From Cyanophora paradoxa (lineage: Eukaryota > Glaucocystophyceae > Cyanophorales > Cyanophoraceae), in the NCBI GenBank assembly GCA_004431415.1, contig QPMI01000257.1, forward strand, positions 1-29,564: a stretch of DNA of 29,564 nt, written 5' to 3'. Below the pieces are notes generated by a model. It was given only the letters and a program-made list of their open reading frames with translations, was not told the origin of the DNA and did not search any database. Both the position numbers and the translations under genes were made by a program. Below are positions 9,935 to 17,276 of this stretch, piece by piece (position 1 is the stretch's first letter; each line of letters opens with the position of its first letter).

Positions 9935-10327
9935 ATGGATTCCCGATACCGCGGCTACCACGTTATGCTTGACTATATAACCGACCCGTTCACCGAGTCC
10001 CCGGAGGCATGCGCCGAGTGGATCACAGCGAACCTGTCGCAATATATAACAGATCGCAAGATGCGCATCGTGCATCAGCACACCTGCATTTTCGATGGCT
10101 CTATTTCCCCTCCTGGTTTCGCGATTGGCTTTCTATTGGATGAGTCGCATGCGACAGCTCACTCTTACAGCGACCAGGGGCTATTAGCGATCGATATCTT
10201 TACATGCGGCTCAAATGCCGAAGCGAAGACAATGGGTATAGCACGGGACATTAACGAACTCATACAAGAAAGGCTGAAAGTTCGAAAGTGGGACTTACAG
10301 GTCGAGCAAAGGTTCCCAATTTCATAA
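9935..10327 (+). CDS. speD: S-adenosylmethionine decarboxylase, prokaryotic type (copy 1)
   Basis: This 130-residue protein has the SpeD core LLDESHATAHSYSDQG followed by LAIDIFTCG. In this family the proenzyme cleaves itself at the Ser of the ESH motif to make the pyruvoyl cofactor. Here Ser71 is followed by His76 and Cys91, the same +5 and +20 spacing as Ser63/His68/Cys83 of the Thermotoga enzyme. All key residues are therefore present. The product decarboxylates S-adenosylmethionine to supply aminopropyl groups for spermidine. No spermidine synthase or ornithine decarboxylase is visible, so it would rely on host putrescine. It converges on the DUF5710 gene, 25 bases away, and is paralogous to the gene at 12395-12793. 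It looks more GC-rich than the capsid genes, suggesting a separate history. Confidence 0.85.
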   Translation: MDSRYRGYHVMLDYITDPFTESPEACAEWITANLSQYITDRKMRIVHQHTCIFDGSISPPGFAIGFLLDESHATAHSYSDQGLLAIDIFTCGSNAEAKTMGIARDINELIQERLKVRKWDLQVEQRFPIS

Positions 10328-10352
10328 AAAATGAAAAAAGCGACATATACAT

Positions 10353-10682
10353 TTAATGTTCCTTGATCGGAAACTTGCCCATTAGCGGGTGATCGAGACC
10401 CATGACATACCAGCATCGCATGACGGGATCCCACCGGGCTCTCTCAGCCTTCGCTTGATCCTTAAATTCATAAGGAATATCGAGGTAAACCTTCACGTTT
10501 CTTTGATACACTTGCTCATAGCTTAGAGTTTTGAACTGAGAGCATAGGGGGTGATCTTTCTTCGTGACATACCAGCATGAATTCTCACGATCCCACTTTC
10601 CACCGAGGGATTTCGCAACGTCTTTTTTATCATACGGAATGTCAACGAAATGCTTTTCACCCTCCATCTCTTTTATATTCAC
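10353..10682 (-). CDS. Protein of two tandem DUF5710 domains
   Basis: The product is 109 residues. Two units of about 45 residues repeat the pattern of DUF5710: HFVDIPYDKKDVAKSLGGKW with CWYV, then YLDIPYEFKDQAKAERARW with CWYV. This small Trp-rich domain is usually found attached to primases, toprim or other DNA-processing proteins, mostly in plasmids and phages. Here it stands alone as a double domain. Its function is unknown; nucleic-acid binding is a guess. The start ATG follows TTTTCTCCGGTGAATATAAAAG on the minus strand, with ATAAAAG as in other genes of the element. Confidence 0.7.
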   Translation of the reverse strand: MNIKEMEGEKHFVDIPYDKKDVAKSLGGKWDRENSCWYVTKKDHPLCSQFKTLSYEQVYQRNVKVYLDIPYEFKDQAKAERARWDPVMRCWYVMGLDHPLMGKFPIKEH

Positions 10683-10706
10683 CGGAGAAAATAATTTTAG
10701 GGTTTG

Positions 10707-10931
10707 TTATGAACGAGATGACCGAAGAATACGCGTAGTAGGGGCTGTATAGCTTGCGCTCTGATTCTTGAATGATTTATACCACCTCTGACTGTTTACC
10801 TCTGAGAGCTTCTCAGTTCCCGCGATCGTTAATTTAGCGAGCTCTCTCAGCGCCCTCTTTGTCTTTTCTGCGCGATCTTCCAGTAGGTCGCCTTTTGGAA
10901 CACTTGCGGCGACATCTAACACATATGACAC
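10707..10931 (-). pseudogene. Possible truncated gene cut by the adjacent inverted repeat
   Basis: An open frame on the minus strand encodes about 70 residues with a plausible helical composition (DLLEDRAEKTKRALRELAKL). It has no ATG: upstream it runs straight into the 29-bp inverted repeat and meets a stop within it. It may be the tail of a gene whose start was replaced by the hairpin, or chance coding. I recognise no family. Confidence 0.3.
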
Positions 10932-11003
10932 ACATATGAATATTCATATTTTAATCCCTCGGCGTTCCGCCTCAGGATTAAAATATGAATATTCATATGT
11001 GTG
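10929..11003. repeat. Perfect 29-bp inverted repeat (hairpin)
   Basis: The left arm at 10929-10957 (starting CACACATATGAATATTCATA) is exactly complementary to 10975-11003. The 17-base spacer holds a further stem, GGCG-TTC-CGCC. Each arm itself contains the palindrome CATATGAATATTCATATG, so cruciform and hairpin forms compete. The GC-rich tip on an AT-rich stem could be a terminator, a resolution or recombination site, or fused element ends. Confidence 0.9.
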
Positions 11004-11011
11004 ATTCGATG

Positions 11012-11230
11012 TTATATCAATAAAATCGATTAATTTATTTGAATTTTCACATGAATTTTCATATTTTTAAATGCATTTTCAATTAATTTAATCGATTTTA
11101 TATCGATAAACTCGATTAATCGATATTGTATCTTAATTGTAGTTAATCGGAATTATATCTATAACTTCGATTAATCTTAATTGAATCCTAAATGAATCTA
11201 ATCGGAATTATATCAATAAATTCGATTAAA
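11012..11230 (+). repeat. Iteron-like array, 55-bp period
   Basis: Four copies of a motif with consensus TATATCNATAANNTCGATTA start at about 11012, 11098, 11153 and 11208. The last three are spaced exactly 55 bases, and copies 3 and 4 are both preceded by TAATCGGAAT. An inverted TTAATCGATTTTA lies at 11090-11102. The interval is extremely AT-rich. Direct repeats in AT-rich DNA are typical of replication origins or protein-binding arrays, but no role is shown. Confidence 0.6.
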
Positions 11231-11390
11231 TCATGTTCTTTTCCTATTAAATCAATTAAATATTTAACTTTGTTACCATAAGTGGTCTAAGTTGACTCAC
11301 TTTTCATAAACATTTTGAACTCTTAGTCTCCTTGAATTTCTTAAGATGACTCAACTTAGTCAACTTAGTCAACTTTGTTACCATAATCAA

Positions 11391-12135
11391 TCAGGGTGGA
11401 CTCACTTTTAGATCAACTTTGAAATTTCAAGCAAAATCAACTTATATTTCAAAAGTGGATCTTCTAAGTGGACTCATAATGTTCACTTTGTGATACATTT
11501 AAGTTCTTATGCTTACTGTATATGGTCAGGGTTGACTAAGTGGGGGAGTTGACACATTTTTCAAAATCTTTTATAGAATATTCTTTGGATCTCAAAATTT
11601 CCTCTGAAATTTGAGTCAACTCAACCCACTTAGTCAACCTTAGCATTGAAATGGTCACATTTTTATATACATTTACTCCTTTTACGATTAATATGAATCA
11701 ACCATGAGTCCACTTAGTATTAAATATTAATCAATGTAAATATAAACAAGGGGATTAAGAGGAATGCTTATTGAATATGGTCAGGGTGGACTCACTTTTT
11801 CATACAAATCGAATTCCCAAGTAAATTTGACTCTAAATTGTTAGGTGGATCTTCTAAGTGGACTCAAAATGTTCACTTTGTGATACATGTTAGCTCAAAT
11901 CCTTACTGTTTATGGTCAGGGTTGACTAAGTGGGGGGAGTTGACACATTTTTTGAAATCCTTTTTAGAAAACTTTAGGTCCCAAATATTTTCTGTGAAAT
12001 TTGAGTCAACTCAACCCACTTAGTCAACCCTTGCATTGAATTCGTAACAAAATCCATATACTTTTACTACTTTTACGATTAATATGAGTCAACCTTGAGT
12101 CCACTTTAATATAAATATTATATAATAGGGGGAAT
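11391..12135. repeat. 390-bp tandem duplication with nested inverted repeats
   Basis: Two diverged copies, 11391-11780 and 11781-about 12135, keep an exact 390-base offset at several landmarks: TCAGGGTGGACTCACTTTT at 11391/11781, GTGGATCTTCTAAGTGGACT at 11455/11845 and GGTTGACTAAGTGGGG at 11530/11920. Inside each copy the last motif is matched by its complement about 60 bases later (11615-11639 and 12005-12029). A wider pair, CTAAGTGGACTCA and TGAGTCCACTTAG, encloses it in copy 1. Related fragments extend left to about 11270. No gene is supported here. Confidence 0.75.
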
Positions 12136-12158
12136 CTAGGGCAGATGCTGAGGGTTTA

Positions 12159-12194
12159 GTGTAAGAAAATCGAATAGTATTCGAAATCTTACAC
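12159..12194. terminator. Hairpin, GTGTAAGA...TCTTACAC
   Basis: A near-perfect 36-base palindrome sits between the 390-bp repeat and the minus-strand gene block. Outer arms GTGTAAGA/TCTTACAC enclose TCGAATA-G-TATTCGA. It could fold at the 3' end of the long minus-strand transcript; terminator is a guess. Confidence 0.45.
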
Positions 12195-12289
12195 TTGTAG
12201 GTTTAGGATGCATTCATATTTTGGCTACATCATACAGTAGAATTCTATTGTAAAAAATGTCCGGAATCCGGAAAATAATCATTGTAGAA

Positions 12290-12336
12290 AGCTACTGTAG
12301 GTAAAGGATATATTATATCCTTTTGTAACAGTAGCT
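12290..12336. terminator. Hairpin, AGCTACTGT...ACAGTAGCT
   Basis: A second 47-base hairpin has outer arms AGCTACTGT/ACAGTAGCT and inner arms AAAGGATATA/TATATCCTTT. It lies about 60 bases beyond the stop of the second SpeD gene, on the 3' side, where a transcript end is expected. Confidence 0.5.
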
Positions 12337-12394
12337 GATCAATGTTATTGTTAGAAAACAAAGGAATCCTTCTAAAAATGATTATAGAAACCCA

Positions 12395-12793
12395 TCAAAA
12401 CGGGAATCTATCATGTTTATGTCTCTCAGTCTTCTCAAATGTTAAGAAATTCATTGTTTTATCGATCTCATCTGCAACTGATTGTGTTTTATGCTGAGCT
12501 TCTTTACCACAGCTGAATATATCAATTGCTAACATGCCTTCATTGGAATAACAATGAGCTGTGCAATGGCTTTCATCTAAGAGCAGAACTAATGCAAATC
12601 CAGGAGGTGATAGTTTCCCATCAAAAACCTCACAGTGTTTGTGAACAATTCTTATGCCTTGTCTCAATATTGCTTGTTCAAGGGTTCCCATAATCCAATT
12701 ACCTAGGAAGCTAACATGCTCATAACCTGTTGCTATAGCTGATTTAGCTTTGTAATCAAGCATTACATGAAAGCCTCTGTATTTAGTCTCCAT
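12395..12793 (-). CDS. speD: S-adenosylmethionine decarboxylase, prokaryotic type (copy 2)
   Basis: This 132-residue paralog of the SpeD at 9935-10327 shares YRG[YF]HVMLDY, a FDG..SPPGFA segment and LLDESH...AH.YS..G.LAIDIF.CG. Ser75, His80 and Cys95 keep the exact +5/+20 spacing of the pyruvoyl Ser and catalytic His and Cys, so the enzyme looks active. Outside the core the copies differ widely and this one is more AT-rich, so the duplication is old or the two were acquired separately. It is the last gene of a minus-strand block that begins at 20535, with the zinc protein 29 bases upstream. Expected product is decarboxylated S-adenosylmethionine for polyamine synthesis. Confidence 0.85.
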   Translation of the reverse strand: METKYRGFHVMLDYKAKSAIATGYEHVSFLGNWIMGTLEQAILRQGIRIVHKHCEVFDGKLSPPGFALVLLLDESHCTAHCYSNEGMLAIDIFSCGKEAQHKTQSVADEIDKTMNFLTFEKTERHKHDRFPF

Positions 12794-12822
12794 TAAGAAT
12801 ACCTTAGAAAAATTAATTAAAC

Positions 12823-13095
12823 CTAATCGAACCTAATGCAAATATCCCTATACTCTACTCTAATTGATGAAGTAGCCCTTTTCCTATAAGCCTGAGAATG
12901 CTTTTTGTTGCATTCCCTGCAACCTGATCCCTTCACATGATTAAAGGGATAGGTAAGGATCACCTTGTTACATTGCAAACATCTAACAGATACTTTCTCT
13001 TGAGCTTTGATGTAATGTGTCTCACTGTAATCGAATTTATCTTTACCATGGACTGTCATAGCAGCATCAATAAACTTTTTTGTTTTAGTATCCAT
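12823..13095 (-). CDS. Small treble-clef/DUF723-like zinc protein
   Basis: The product is 90 residues. It starts FIDAAMTVHGKDKFDYS and continues with a Tyr-containing strand, then CLQC and CREC separated by about 24 residues. This is the DUF723-like pattern (hGxkYDYS...Y, C..C...gxgC..C) seen as single or repeated units in phage and large DNA virus proteins, often near homing or very-short-patch-repair-like nucleases. Here there is one unit and a basic tail, with no nuclease motif. A TATATATAG box lies just upstream of the ATG. DNA binding is inferred only. Confidence 0.6.
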   Translation of the reverse strand: MDTKTKKFIDAAMTVHGKDKFDYSETHYIKAQEKVSVRCLQCNKVILTYPFNHVKGSGCRECNKKHSQAYRKRATSSIRVEYRDICIRFD

Positions 13096-13117
13096 ACTCT
13101 ATATATACCCAATATTC

Positions 13118-13951
13118 TTATGGAGCAGTATCCTGCCCAAAAATGGGAAAATATCGATTTGTCCCATAGTATTCAGCATAGGTATTCTGCTTTGCAATAA
13201 AATCGGTTCTCTCAGCATATAATACACACTTGTAGATACCAAACTTGGTGGCTCTAACCAGGAACTGGTAATCTTCTAAACCGAAATTGACTCCATGATA
13301 AGCAATACCAAAATTATCATATGGGGTGATCACAACTGCAAAATTAGGAGTTCCACCCTCTACTTGACAAAGAGCATAAACATCTGGTGGGATATCCACA
13401 ACTACCTTGTAGTGGTCACCAATTTCAACAAGAGAGTCTACTACTGCTGTTTGTTCATTTACAACAATGGGGAATATCTTTATAATGTATGGGGCATTCA
13501 TGCTGGGGACATAGGTTCGAATTCTTGTGTTAGGATCAATGGGATTGGGTTGATCATTCACAAATAGAGGCGCTCCAACAGCCCCACCAACCCTAAGACC
13601 ATCACCAATATAAGCTCCCCCCGATTTGCAGTTAATAGCTCCCGACCTAGATTCAAAAGAATAAGTAGACAGAGGATCTCCATAGCTATCTGGGTCTCCA
13701 TAATGAGCAGAAAAGTTTGCATTTGTGACAAGTAGCTTAGTTGTCTTAACTATACCATTATTTTTATCACATCTGAGTTCCTGCAATCTCAGCTTGTGGG
13801 TGGAACCAAAGGTGTTCATTGTAGGTTGGACCTCTGTTGATTGGAGACCCTCTACATCATCAAAGGTAGCGTGCTGTAAAACATGGTTTGCTGGGGCAGC
13901 TAATGACAGCAGAGGTGTAAGAATTCGTTCAAGTGGGGGTTGCTCAGCCAT
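13118..13951 (-). CDS. Fibre/spike-family protein A
   Basis: The product is 277 residues and belongs to a family of four neighbours. Residues about 45-125 form a shared module: LRLQELRCDKNNGIVKTTKL, LVTNANF, then SGGAYIGDGLRVGG. The C-terminal half (from about RIRTYVPS) resembles only protein B next door and lacks a C1q-like domain. No signal peptide or membrane segment is seen. The repeated gene arrangement and phage-fibre-like relatives suggest a virion surface or receptor-binding protein. It is intact, and the spacing to its neighbours is 22-23 bases. Confidence 0.6.
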   Translation of the reverse strand: MAEQPPLERILTPLLSLAAPANHVLQHATFDDVEGLQSTEVQPTMNTFGSTHKLRLQELRCDKNNGIVKTTKLLVTNANFSAHYGDPDSYGDPLSTYSFESRSGAINCKSGGAYIGDGLRVGGAVGAPLFVNDQPNPIDPNTRIRTYVPSMNAPYIIKIFPIVVNEQTAVVDSLVEIGDHYKVVVDIPPDVYALCQVEGGTPNFAVVITPYDNFGIAYHGVNFGLEDYQFLVRATKFGIYKCVLYAERTDFIAKQNTYAEYYGTNRYFPIFGQDTAP

Positions 13952-13974
13952 TTTACATTAAAGGGATATATCTT

Positions 13975-14820
13975 TTATGGGGTTGGGTCATCAATTACAT
14001 CTGGCTCTTGGTAAAACCCTGTAACTGAAAGAGTATCAGGAGTTACACCTCTAAGAGCTGATACAGCGGCTATATCTGTTCTCAAACCGATAAGAGTTAT
14101 AGTATATAACCCAATATCTGTAACAAACAAGTCAAAGGTGAAATTATTATTATAAACACAGTAGCCATAACCGAAATGATTATATCCCTGAACATTGAAA
14201 TAGTATTTATGACCTACTTGATTGTTGTTGGCTCTACAAAGGGAAAGCATTGCAGATGGAATCGCAAGACCTCTCAGTACTCTTTTGGTTCCTTCAATTA
14301 ATTCCGAGTTTTCAAGAGTAACAGTATATCCAATGTAAAATTGAATTAATGGCTGCTGTGCGACAGGAGTATATAATCGAATTCGTTGGGGGTCTTCCAC
14401 ATTTTGCTCTAGAGTATCTGGGACATCATTATACGAAATTGAGGATGAAAGCTGACCTGAAATTCGACAGCCACCCCCAATAAATGCTCCTCCTGATCTC
14501 ACAGTGACAGCTGCAGAATTCTTATCGAAATCAAGGGCTTTCAGATCAACACTGTAAGCATCTGGACCTCCATTGGTAGGCTGAAAGAAGTTTGCATTTG
14601 TGACAAGAAGTCGAGTTGTTTTCACCACACCTGAATTCTTATCAGCTCTCAGCTCTTTAACTCGAATAATCGAATTTTTATCAAAGGAGTTGCCATTGGA
14701 ATTGGGTCTCTCTGTGGATTCTAAACCACGAACCTCATCATTTACTTCATGCTGGCGAAAATGCATTGCAGGGGATCCAAGGGAATATATAGGCAGTTGA
14801 ACCCGATTATATTCACCCAT
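13975..14820 (-). CDS. Fibre/spike-family protein B
   Basis: The product is 281 residues from the ATG at 14820. An earlier in-frame ATG at 14859 would overlap the upstream gene and adds a non-homologous stretch. Residues about 40-130 carry the family module (IIRVKELRADKNSGVVKTTR, LLVTNANF, SGGAYIGGGCRISG). The C-terminal half aligns by eye with protein A (RIRLYTPV..., HFGYGYCVYNNNF, DIGLYTITLIGLRTDI). A and B are therefore a paralogous pair with a common C-terminal domain of unknown fold. It is probably a structural surface protein, and the frame is intact. Confidence 0.6.
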   Translation of the reverse strand: MGEYNRVQLPIYSLGSPAMHFRQHEVNDEVRGLESTERPNSNGNSFDKNSIIRVKELRADKNSGVVKTTRLLVTNANFFQPTNGGPDAYSVDLKALDFDKNSAAVTVRSGGAFIGGGCRISGQLSSSISYNDVPDTLEQNVEDPQRIRLYTPVAQQPLIQFYIGYTVTLENSELIEGTKRVLRGLAIPSAMLSLCRANNNQVGHKYYFNVQGYNHFGYGYCVYNNNFTFDLFVTDIGLYTITLIGLRTDIAAVSALRGVTPDTLSVTGFYQEPDVIDDPTP

Positions 14821-14855
14821 TGCTTCTTTTACTAAGAAGGAAAGAAAAATAATGT

Positions 14856-15122
14856 TCACAGCTCTTCTGTGATAATATTATACTCGATCGCTTTTTTAAC
14901 AGTTCCCCTTTGGAATGCCTGTAACACAATTGCTTCCTTTGAGGTTGGTATTTGAACTCCACCTGAGATGCAAGAGTGGATCTCTTTCTGAACAATCTCA
15001 TCAATTGCGATTCTTGCCCTGTTATGGGCTGCATTATCGATCCAATCTTGAACAGAAGCAGCACAGTATTCCATTCCCAACTTCTCAATATCAGATAGAA
15101 CCACTTGGTAAATATTCGACAT
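14856..15122 (-). CDS. Small protein between fibre genes
   Basis: This 88-residue, mostly helical protein (MSNIYQVVLSDIEKLG..., ARIAIDEIVQKEIHSC, IPTSKEAIVLQAFQRG) has no membrane segment. It lies between two fibre-family genes on the same strand, 22 bases before the next start and 35 bases after protein B's start codon. The position would suit a fibre chaperone or attachment factor, as many tail-fibre operons have. I do not recognise the family with certainty. Confidence 0.5.
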   Translation of the reverse strand: MSNIYQVVLSDIEKLGMEYCAASVQDWIDNAAHNRARIAIDEIVQKEIHSCISGGVQIPTSKEAIVLQAFQRGTVKKAIEYNIITEEL

Positions 15123-15144
15123 TTCCTAAACTACCATAAGAAAA

Positions 15145-16164
15145 TTAAACGATGCTTATTAATTCACCTGAGAAGGCTGTTTGACTTGCATAGGAACCGA
15201 CTGAATTTGTAACAAGTGTCACATATTCGTTTTGGGCAAGATTGAGAATGCAAGAGAAACACAGCGCTTTATTTGTTGTTGACAGATTGTGAACTTGGGA
15301 AATGCTCAATCCCCCTGGATCTGCATTGTTTACCCTGAGAAACAATTCAATAGCAGAAGTTGTGGTTGAAGAAGTGAATACTGAAAATCGATAGTGTCCT
15401 GCAACAGGTGCTGTGAACCTTCCAGTTGATGTGCTGAATGAATTGGTATTGTTTACTCGAACTGTTGCCCAGTTTATTAGATCAGCAGAAGTTGTAGCAG
15501 TGTGGTTGTAGCCAAGTTGAACTGAAAATCGTGGATGTGATGTTTTGAGATAACACCCTGTATTAACTGTCAAACTATTCGCTTCCAGAGTAACAACAGT
15601 GTTACTATTTCGTTTCAGGAGAAGGTCTACATTGGCTCCTGTATCGATTTCTGGTGTAACAACCTTGTTTGTTGCTGTGATTGTAGCCTGTGAGGCAATT
15701 GGTAGTGAAATACCAGCATTAGCTGTTACCAATCCTGTAAAGGTGCTTGTTCCTGTAATACTCACCTGGTTTGCTGTAAGAGTTCCATCAACTCTTGCCC
15801 CATCTCCAATGTAAGCTCCTCCACTTCTCACAACAAGAGCAGAGTTATTAATTGTATTGTCAAAGGTTACTATTTTGGGTGTGGTGACCCCTCCAACATC
15901 ATCATATATTGATGAATCGGAAACAATTTGACCTGATTGAACTTGGTTCTTGTTTGAAACTATTAAACCTGTGGTTCTCACCTTGCCCCCATTGCGATCA
16001 CATCGAATTTCTTTGCATCTTATCACTGAATTCTGAGAAAACGAATCGGCTCCTGTTGTTTCAGTGCAAATAAAACCAGGGGTTGCATCTGTTACTGTGT
16101 GGTTGAGTTGATGTATTTTGGGGGCGGCATAACAGAACACAGGAACAGCTATTTGAGTGGTCAT
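15145..16164 (-). CDS. Fibre/spike-family protein C with C1q-like C-terminus
   Basis: The product is 339 residues. The family module is near residues 40-130 (VIRCKEIRCDRNGGKVRTTG, SGGAYIGDGARVDGTLTANQ). A Thr/Asn/Val-rich stalk follows. The last about 130 residues (from PRFSVQLGYNHTATTSADLI) match the C1q/TNF-like jelly roll: FSTSTGRFTAPVAGHYRFSV, ELFLRVNN, then LAQNEYVTLV. C1q-like domains form trimers and occur at the tips of bacterial and viral fibres. The protein is most likely a trimeric host-binding fibre. The start codon follows ATATAAAGT directly. The gene is intact and closely related to protein D. Confidence 0.75.
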   Translation of the reverse strand: MTTQIAVPVFCYAAPKIHQLNHTVTDATPGFICTETTGADSFSQNSVIRCKEIRCDRNGGKVRTTGLIVSNKNQVQSGQIVSDSSIYDDVGGVTTPKIVTFDNTINNSALVVRSGGAYIGDGARVDGTLTANQVSITGTSTFTGLVTANAGISLPIASQATITATNKVVTPEIDTGANVDLLLKRNSNTVVTLEANSLTVNTGCYLKTSHPRFSVQLGYNHTATTSADLINWATVRVNNTNSFSTSTGRFTAPVAGHYRFSVFTSSTTTSAIELFLRVNNADPGGLSISQVHNLSTTNKALCFSCILNLAQNEYVTLVTNSVGSYASQTAFSGELISIV

Positions 16165-16186
16165 ACTTTATATTATATGGATAATA

Positions 16187-17257
16187 TTATGAAGAGCTGA
16201 GAAGCATACATCCAAAGAACCATCTGATATTATAATATGAAGAAGCTCCACCACTGACACTATATGATATTTTGATGGAATCATTAGCTTGAAGGTCAAC
16301 TATTATTTCCAATCCATTGTTTGCATACACAGATGGATAATTATTATTAACTTCAATTCCAGATGAGCTTCCGTTTTTCTGTAAAAATGTTGTTATAATA
16401 CCTGGTCTTCCAGCCGTATAACAGGATCCACTAAATGTGACAAGATAGTTTCCTGTAACAGGGGCAGTAAAAAGCCCTGTCGCAGGATCGAAATGATTTC
16501 CTTGGTTCACTATGACTCCTGTTGTTGGATATATATTTATTGAGGAAATTGTTGCAGTTATTGACCCATTTGGTTGCTGTTTTGTTGCAAAGAAACGAGG
16601 ATGGCTACTTAATTTGAGATATTTGCTTGTCGGAAGTGTGAGATGTTGAACAGTTGTGTTATCTGTCTGAATAGTTTTTTGAAGAGAAAGAATGGTATCC
16701 CCATTCCTCTTGTAATTCATGACTGTGTCACTCATGTTGTCAATCTCAGGTGTATTTATTCTTGTTGTAAGTGTGAGAGTTCCATACTGAATACTCCCTG
16801 AAAGCCCACCATTAAAGGTCATCAATCCTGCAAATGAACATGTCCCACTCACAGTCAATTGATTTGCTGTCAGAGTTCCTGCTACATTTGCTCCATCACC
16901 AATGTAGGCTCCTCCACTTTTCACCACAAGAGCAGAATTATTGCTTGTATTACCAAAAGTAACTATCTGTGCTGTGGTGAATCCACCCACATTATCATAT
17001 ATTGCTGAATTGGGGACTACCTGACCTGCTTGAACTTGGTTTTTATTCGAGATTATAATGCCTGTGGTTCTAATCTTGCCTCCATTTCGATCACATCGAA
17101 TTTCTTTGACCCTCAGTATACTGTTCTCTGTGAAAGAGGTATTACTTGTAGTTTCAGTGCAAATAAAACCGGGTGTGGAGTCGACTACTTCATGAGAGGT
17201 GCTGTGGAGTGATTTGGCTGCAAGTTCATAGTTTGGAATCTCTAAAAGGGAGGTCAT
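16187..17257 (-). CDS. Fibre/spike-family protein D with C1q-like C-terminus
   Basis: The product is 356 residues from the ATG at 17257, preceded by ATTATAAAG. A longer in-frame start at 17329 would run back over the end of the giant fibre gene and is rejected. It has the family module (ILRVKEIRCDRNGGKIRTTG, SGGAYIGDGANVAGTLTANQ) nearly identical in order to protein C. The stalk and C1q-like domain differ (GNHFDPATGLFTAPVTGNYL, FLQKNGSSSG, LQANDSIKISY). Strong conservation of the first part and divergence of the last suggest head-domain diversification. The frame is intact. Confidence 0.75.
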   Translation of the reverse strand: MTSLLEIPNYELAAKSLHSTSHEVVDSTPGFICTETTSNTSFTENSILRVKEIRCDRNGGKIRTTGIIISNKNQVQAGQVVPNSAIYDNVGGFTTAQIVTFGNTSNNSALVVKSGGAYIGDGANVAGTLTANQLTVSGTCSFAGLMTFNGGLSGSIQYGTLTLTTRINTPEIDNMSDTVMNYKRNGDTILSLQKTIQTDNTTVQHLTLPTSKYLKLSSHPRFFATKQQPNGSITATISSINIYPTTGVIVNQGNHFDPATGLFTAPVTGNYLVTFSGSCYTAGRPGIITTFLQKNGSSSGIEVNNNYPSVYANNGLEIIVDLQANDSIKISYSVSGGASSYYNIRWFFGCMLLSSS

Positions 17258-17276
17258 CTTTATAATTACGAAATAG

